Assembly (NCBI GenBank): GCA_026874595.1 | Contig: CM049316.1 | Span: 66,984,676 to 67,048,675 of the forward strand | Origin: Sipunculus nudus | Lineage: Eukaryota; Annelida; Sipuncula; Golfingiida; Sipunculidae | Length of the DNA: 64,000 nucleotides | Direction of reading: 5' to 3' | In this document: in pieces, positions 59,162 to 64,000 of the stretch | How positions within the stretch are numbered: position 1 is the stretch's first letter | Layout of the letters: each line of letters begins with the position of its first letter | Notes under the pieces: generated by a model | The model's input: only the letters and a program-made list of their open reading frames with translations | Database searches by the model: none | Told to the model about the DNA's origin: nothing | Position numbers and translations under genes: made by a program

Positions 59162-60600
59162 TGTATCCGCCAAAACGAAGTTTTGCGGATACTATGTTTT
59201 TGACCGGGTTCCGCCGCCGCCGCCGCCGCGTTCGTTTCCGGAGAACTCCTCTGAGACTACTGGACAGATTTTTCCGAAACTTACACAAATTATCGGGTCA
59301 CATGTGAACTGGTGCCTAACCAAGTGACCTTGACCTCTGACCTTTCGTCTCTGCCCAGCGTCCGTTTGTGCGTCTGTTTACACACATAAACCCATATATC
59401 TCGGGAACCGTTTGACCGATCCGGAAAATTTTTTTACACAAATGTAGCCCTGGGATAGCTTTATAACATACACAACAAAAGGTGGCGCCACCTGCAACCA
59501 TGTTTGCACAGTGTCCATCTGTTCATCTGCCTGGGGTTAAAATCACTCATATCTCTGCAGTGGTTTGACTAATTCACCTAAAATTCGGCATGCATATACA
59601 TCCTAGATAGCTTTCTCAATTTTATGACAGGTGGCGCCACCTACATTCACGGTAACGCTCCACACATAAACCCATATATCTCGGGAACCGTTTGACGGAT
59701 CCGGAAAAAATTTTTACACAAATGTAGCCCTGGGATAGCTTTATAACATACACAACAAAAGGTGGCGCCACCTGCAACCATGTTTGCACGGTGTCCATTT
59801 GTTCATCTGCCTGGGGTTAAAATCACTCATATCTCTGCAGTGGTTTGACTAATTCACCTAAAAATCGGCATGCATATACATCCTAGATAGCTTTCTTGAT
59901 TTTATGACAGGTGGCGCCACCTACATTCACGTTAACGCTCTACACATAAACCCATATATCTCGGGAACCGTTTGACCGATCCGGAAAAAAATTTTACACA
60001 AATGTAGCCCTGGGATAGCTTTATAACATACACAACAAAAGATGGCGCCACCTGCAACCATGTTTGCACAGTGTCCATTTGTTCATCTGCCTGGGGTTAA
60101 AATCACTCATATCTCTGCAATGGTTTGACTAATTCACCTAAAATTCGGCATGCGTATACATCCTAGATAGCTTCCTTGATTTTATGACAGGTGGCGCCAC
60201 CTACATTCATGTTAACGCTGCAGACATCCAAGCTCATATCTCGGGAACCGTTTGACCGATCCGGAAAAAAATTTTACACAAATGTAGCCCTGGGATAGCT
60301 TTATAACATACACAACAAAAGGTGGCGCCACCTGCAACCATGTTTGCACAGCGTCCATCTGTTTGTCTGCTGTGGGATAAAATCACTCATATCTCTGCAG
60401 TGGTTTGACTTTTCCACTTGAAATTTTGCATGTGTATATATCTTGGATAGTTTCAAGTTCAAATAACAGGTGGCGCCACCTACAATCATGTTTATGTGGC
60501 AGAGATCCAATACTAATATTTTACATATGTAACTCTATATCCCCTTGCCACTCAATCCATGCCTCACTTCACCCGTCCTTCTCTGATTTTGGCGGATACA
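59162..60600. mobile_element. GGCGCC-dyad element with perfect 14-bp TIRs, inside a CTCF intron
   Basis: TGTATCCGCCAAAA (59162-59175) and its exact reverse complement (60587-60600) bound the element. The left end also folds on itself (GTATCCGC-CAAAAC / GTTTTG-CGGATAC), followed by a (CCG)n block near 59208 and CGTTCGTTTCCGGAGAACTC. The core is four tandem 280-bp units. The inverted, decayed copy at 18300-19345 shows this is a family. No transposase; target duplication not evident. Confidence 0.85.
59381..60500. repeat. Four tandem 280-bp units, each with two GGTGGCGCCACCT dyads
   Basis: Units begin at 59381, 59661, 59941 and 60221. Dyads (GGTGGCGCCACCT, one variant GATGGCGCCACCT) start at 59481, 59630, 59761, 59910, 60041, 60190, 60321 and 60470, alternating 149 and 131 bp apart. 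The first three units are nearly identical; the fourth is more diverged. Confidence 0.95.
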
Positions 60601-61003
60601 CGTAGTCGCTTGTCGACTACCCGTATTCTAGTTTATCATATATAACAGCTGAGTGCCGTGACCCATGGGTGGTCCCTTGTTTGTCAATAAGATTTTGTAA
60701 TTAATTCACATATTAATGGTTATACTCTGTGTATAGGTCTTTTGTATTATCAATTAACTAAAAATGGAACCCTTGAGAAACACTGAAAAGGTGAAAATCG
60801 TGATATTTTAAGACCACCAATATGAAGGCAACCACAGTATTTTAAACAATAGGCTTAATTTCTACTTTAAAATTCCACCTTTGAAGAACTAAACATTTTC
60901 TTATATCATATGAAGCATAATATAGACATCATCATATTTCATCACTTCCGTTTATCAGTCTTTGAAGATTTAAACATTTTCTTGTATTGTATAAATGTTT
61001 CAG

Positions 61004-61146
61004 AAGGAAACGTAAGGCTGCATCTCCTGAGGATGAAGAAGCTGAGGTTGAGGAGGAAGGAGACGATGAGGAGATGGAATCTCCCATGAAAAAGTTACGT
61101 CGTCAGCAACGCAAGACTCCACAGAAGGGCAAGAGGAGCGTACAAG
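61004..61146 (+). CDS. CTCF: CTCF exon: basic nuclear-localisation-like segment
   Basis: Acceptor AAATGTTTCAG ends at 61003; donor CAAG|GTAGGT at 61146/61147. In the joined frame it encodes RKRKAASPEDEEAE, an acidic run, and PMKKLRRQQRKTPQKGKRS. Basic clusters resemble bipartite nuclear localisation signals. Enters in phase 2 and exits in phase 1, consistent with both neighbours. Confidence 0.85.
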
Positions 61147-61907
61147 GTAGGTCACATGACCACCCATGCTGCAGTTACAGTAGCAGGTTCTTACGCTGTG
61201 CAATATAATTACTTCTGCCAAGGAAGTCATGTCTCCACCCATGTCTGTTTGCTTGTTTGTCTGTTAAAAGGATCATGCTTATGCTGATGAATAAGTTTCT
61301 GTGAAACTTTGTCCAGGGGTGAGACATTTGCCAGTGAAAATCTCTTTAAAATTTCTATGTGGTTTCAGATACAGGGGTTTATCCTGTGGCAGTAAGAGTG
61401 TTTTGCCTTGGTGGAGGTTCGCACTCTACTGAGTGCCATCTTGTTTTATAATTTATATCTAAACTGGAGTGATTAAATCAAATATATATCAAGCTGAACT
61501 TGACCAAACTGTGATCATAATAATTCATTCTGTATCCCAGCTGTTATTGCAGGGGGCAGAGCGTAATTAAGGTAACTGTTATATACATTAAAACTTCTAA
61601 AATAAATTTAAAAAAATGAAATATGCAGCATCATATTGAGATGGTTGTGTCAGAAGGGAATATGCACTAAAAATTACTTTAATTGCATTTGCATCACTTG
61701 TTATGAATAGACCTTTTTATCCAACTGTTACAATGAAAAATTCATACCCATGTTGTCTTCATCAAATTAGCTATTTAAGCCATCAAAATTGTTTGTTATG
61801 TGGTATGCAGAGCAGTTAGTTTAATGTAGCTTGCATGACGATGAGTTCTGCTTAATATCTTTGAGATCACAACTATGTACAGGGGTCTGTGTTATTCATG
61901 TTTTCAG
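61147..61907. other. CTCF: CTCF intron, no other feature
   Basis: AT-rich; GT at 61147 and acceptor CATGTTTTCAG at 61907. Confidence 0.75.
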
Positions 61908-62155
61908 TGGATTCTAACCCCACCATCACTGATACAAATGGTCCGGACAGCTTACCAGCAGCTGTTCGGGCTTTCATTGATGACTTCATTCAGTCGCTGG
62001 CTGGTACACGGTGCATATACCCTGTTCCATATACCCTTGCCACCAGTAACAGCAAGATAATTTTGGATATGTTTTTCAGCACAATATATACCTTACTTTG
62101 TTATCAGGAAATTCCATTGGTTATACTTCATTTTAAAATTAAAAGGGTAAATTAA
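61908..62155 (+). CDS. CTCF: CTCF, probable last exon in the window
   Basis: Acceptor CATGTTTTCAG then TG completing a Val codon from the previous exon. Encodes DSNPTITDTNGPDSLPAAVR and further to a stop at 62153-62155, giving about 1282 residues for the whole chain. The last 50 codons (FFSTIYTLLCYQEIPLVILH and so on) are hydrophobic and unlike a CTCF tail. An internal donor such as GCTG|GTACAC near 62008 is therefore possible, with more exons to the right of the window. Confidence 0.6.
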
Positions 62156-62569
62156 AATTATTTGACTGTCTTGATAACTGTGTAAAACTGATTCAGGCCC
62201 TGGCAGACTTGTGTGACTCTTGAAGACCTTTCAGATCTGGTATCTAAAAATCAAAACTCTGACGACTTCAAACATTACTGGAAGATTTAAAAACTTTCCA
62301 AAAGAAAGTAGGGGAAAGGGAAGGGGGGGGGGGACATTTCCTGATTTTAATATTTGGTAGATAATTATAAACATACAAAACATATAGAAACAAAATGAAC
62401 ATTTTACTTAAAGCGTAAATACTGTAACATGGCTAAGTGTAGAGCTCATGAAATAATTCTGTATACTTTTGATTCTTATAAAATAATATGGTATTCAAGT
62501 GGGTCCTCACCTTTTTATACACCGTCTAATGCTGGATGTATTAAGGTATACCTACCATCTGTCTGTCTG
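62156..62569. other. CTCF 3' UTR or intron, no other feature
   Basis: AT-rich, with a short G-run near 62325 and a CTGTCTGTCTGTCC tract near 62560. Confidence 0.4.
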
Positions 62570-63290
62570 TCTGTCCGATAACTTTTAGTGTCGCCACAAT
62601 AACTTGCCAGGGATATGATGGATTTTCAAGAAACTCATCATAACTTCTTACCAATAGAATGTCTTGCACAAGTTTAATTACAGGCAAAATTCACACAATC
62701 AGGGCTCGACATTAACTTTTAAAAATACTTGCCCTGTCAGGCAAGTAAAATATATCTTTTACTTTCCCCTCATGAATTTTTACTTGCCCTACAAATATTG
62801 TTAATTGTATTCAAGAACACAAAGAACCCTTTTCAAACCTTTATTGTTGGACCCACTTGCCCAGTCGGGCAAGTAGGAGGAGAATTCTAGTTGCCCTTCC
62901 ACTATTTTCTTGAACCTTCACTTGCCCCGGGCAAGCGGTTAACTGTTTATGTCGAACCTTGGCATATTTAATCAGATTAGAGGTCATACAGCTACTTTTT
63001 GGTGTCACTGCGATAACTTACCAGCAATATGAAGCTTTTTGATGAAACTCAAGAGAAAAATTAACCAATATAATATCTTGTCTAAGTTCGATTCCTGCCA
63101 AAATCTATGCATATTTAATGAGGTCAGAGGTCACCAGACTTAGTGGCATCGTAATGACTTGCCAAAAATCTTATGGATTTTCATGAAACTCATAAATAAT
63201 AACCAATATAGTTTTCACCTGAATTAAATTCTTGGTGAAACTTGTGCATATTTAATGAGGTCAGAAGTCACAAAATAAACAAAGAGCATA
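62570..63290. repeat. Tandem repeat of about three diverged ~140-bp units
   Basis: Units share GTGTC(A)C-AATAACTTGCCAG, GATTTTCA-GAAACTCA, AACCAATA, and TGCATATTTAATGAGGTCAGAGGTCA. The first unit is split by the MITE at 62700-62961. Confidence 0.7.
62700..62961. mobile_element. hAT-like MITE
   Basis: Left end CAGGGCTCGACATTAAC and right end, reverse-complemented, CAAGGTTCGACATAAAC match at 14 of 17 positions. Inside, CTTGCCC and GGGCAAG alternate several times as short inverted repeats. The expected 8-bp target duplication is not visible. It sits within the ~140-bp tandem repeat, proving insertion. Confidence 0.65.
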
Positions 63291-63299
63291 TTAGTACTT

Positions 63300-64000
63300 G
63301 TTTAGTATGTGGTGTTTCTGAGCAGCCCCCTCTCCCATACACGGCCCAGATTTTCCCAAATTTGTGAAATGTTATCCCTTACTTGAACATCTGGCCATCC
63401 CATTGATGTTGGGAAAGATTTCCATCCAACGATGTCACTTCCCTTGAAATATATATTATTGTGTGGCCGTTTCATGTAAAATATGACCACTTTGGAATGC
63501 CAGCAATAAAATATTTGTCCATGACCACAAAATTGTTGGGGGGGGGCGTTAAATAAGGGGAAGGGTATTTAATTTAGTAGGTTAAATATGGTCTATATGT
63601 ATATATAGTATGAAGTCACAAATTTAACCAGTATGGTAGGTTAATTGCAAAATAAATGTTATCATTGGTCTTGTAATTGGGCATCAGTCCCTGGAAATTT
63701 TTGTTCTGAGTGTGAAAGTTTCAGTTTCACAACAAGAATTTGAATTTTAAAGTTAAAATACGGACAACTCCAAATATCCTGGCTGTAAACCTGGTGAGAA
63801 GGTGTGTGGAATGGTACATCAGGCTGTTAAGAATGTTTATTATTTATAATTATCTCTCAAATGTTGGCGTTTCTGCTAGTTTTGTCATGTTTGGTTTGAC
63901 ATTAAATGTTTCTGTTGTCTCTGGCAGCATTTTCGAGTTGCAGATTTGACGATGGATGTTAAATGATGATTTTTACTTGTTTCTAAGTATAAGATAAATA
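63300..64000. other. No supported gene
   Basis: AT-rich with a G-run at 63537-63546. Frames at 63302-63490 and 63740-63949 show no recognisable domain. Confidence 0.4.

Noticed and set aside
59381-60500. CRISPR-like array
   Set aside because: Units are contiguous 280-bp tandem repeats within a eukaryotic intron; there are no short repeats with unique spacers.

Overview
This is an AT-rich, intron-bearing, repeat-dense animal nuclear sequence. Spliceosomal GT/AG exon borders, a CTCF gene, a rhodopsin-family GPCR, several non-LTR retrotransposon remnants, cut-and-paste transposons and tRNA-derived SINE-like pieces all point to a bilaterian invertebrate. I infer a lophotrochozoan, probably a mollusc, from the style of the short repeats; the sequence does not prove it. 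No operons, CRISPR arrays or prokaryotic features are visible.

Layout. 1-2.4 kb: dispersed repeats plus a short minus-strand exon encoding a Walker A (P-loop) segment that looks like the start of a PIF1-like helicase, with an upstream promoter-like stretch. 3.1-6.1 kb: two broken LINE remnants facing each other (ORF1 on the minus strand; an endonuclease/RT-tail remnant on the plus strand that has lost the RT core). 6.4-6.6 kb: an 80-bp near-perfect inverted repeat whose arms each fit a minimal type I hammerhead ribozyme. 7-15 kb: SINE-like and MITE-like sequences and a pogo-like terminal-inverted-repeat (TIR) element. 15.0-16.0 kb: an intact single-exon GPCR coding region, minus strand. 16.9-17.3 kb: a dead Tigger/pogo transposase. 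18.3-19.3 kb: a degenerate copy of an element rich in GGCGCC dyads. 21.2-22.5 kb: a 642-bp tandem duplication. 25.7-28.0 kb: a TIR element containing a nested hAT element with a perfect 8-bp target duplication. 28.8-29.3 kb: a LINE 3' end. 29.8-45.15 kb: two almost identical 7.68-kb tandem copies. 51.15-62.16 kb: five coding exons of CTCF on the plus strand.

The main gene is CTCF, the 11-zinc-finger architectural DNA-binding protein. All 11 fingers and a YDF tripeptide about 40 residues before finger 1 lie in one 2.9-kb exon; four small downstream exons encode acidic, AT-hook-bearing tail. A likely non-coding first exon with a strong donor (CAG|GTGAGT) lies in the 7.68-kb repeat, so the CTCF promoter region may be duplicated.

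The most unusual structure is a previously unnamed (to me) TIR element, seen in the tandem copies and again, diverged, at 45.76-49.96 kb. It carries eight copies of a 16-bp direct motif, GTGAC-N4-GTTACAT, in the same 4+4 arrangement in each block, while the spacer bases differ between the two types of block (GGAC versus TCGC) and are nearly fixed within each. Termini and motif spacing are conserved although the DNA between has diverged. A second item of interest is a 1.44-kb element inside a CTCF intron holding four 280-bp repeats with eight GGTGGCGCCACCT dyads, whose half matches the published vertebrate CTCF core consensus.
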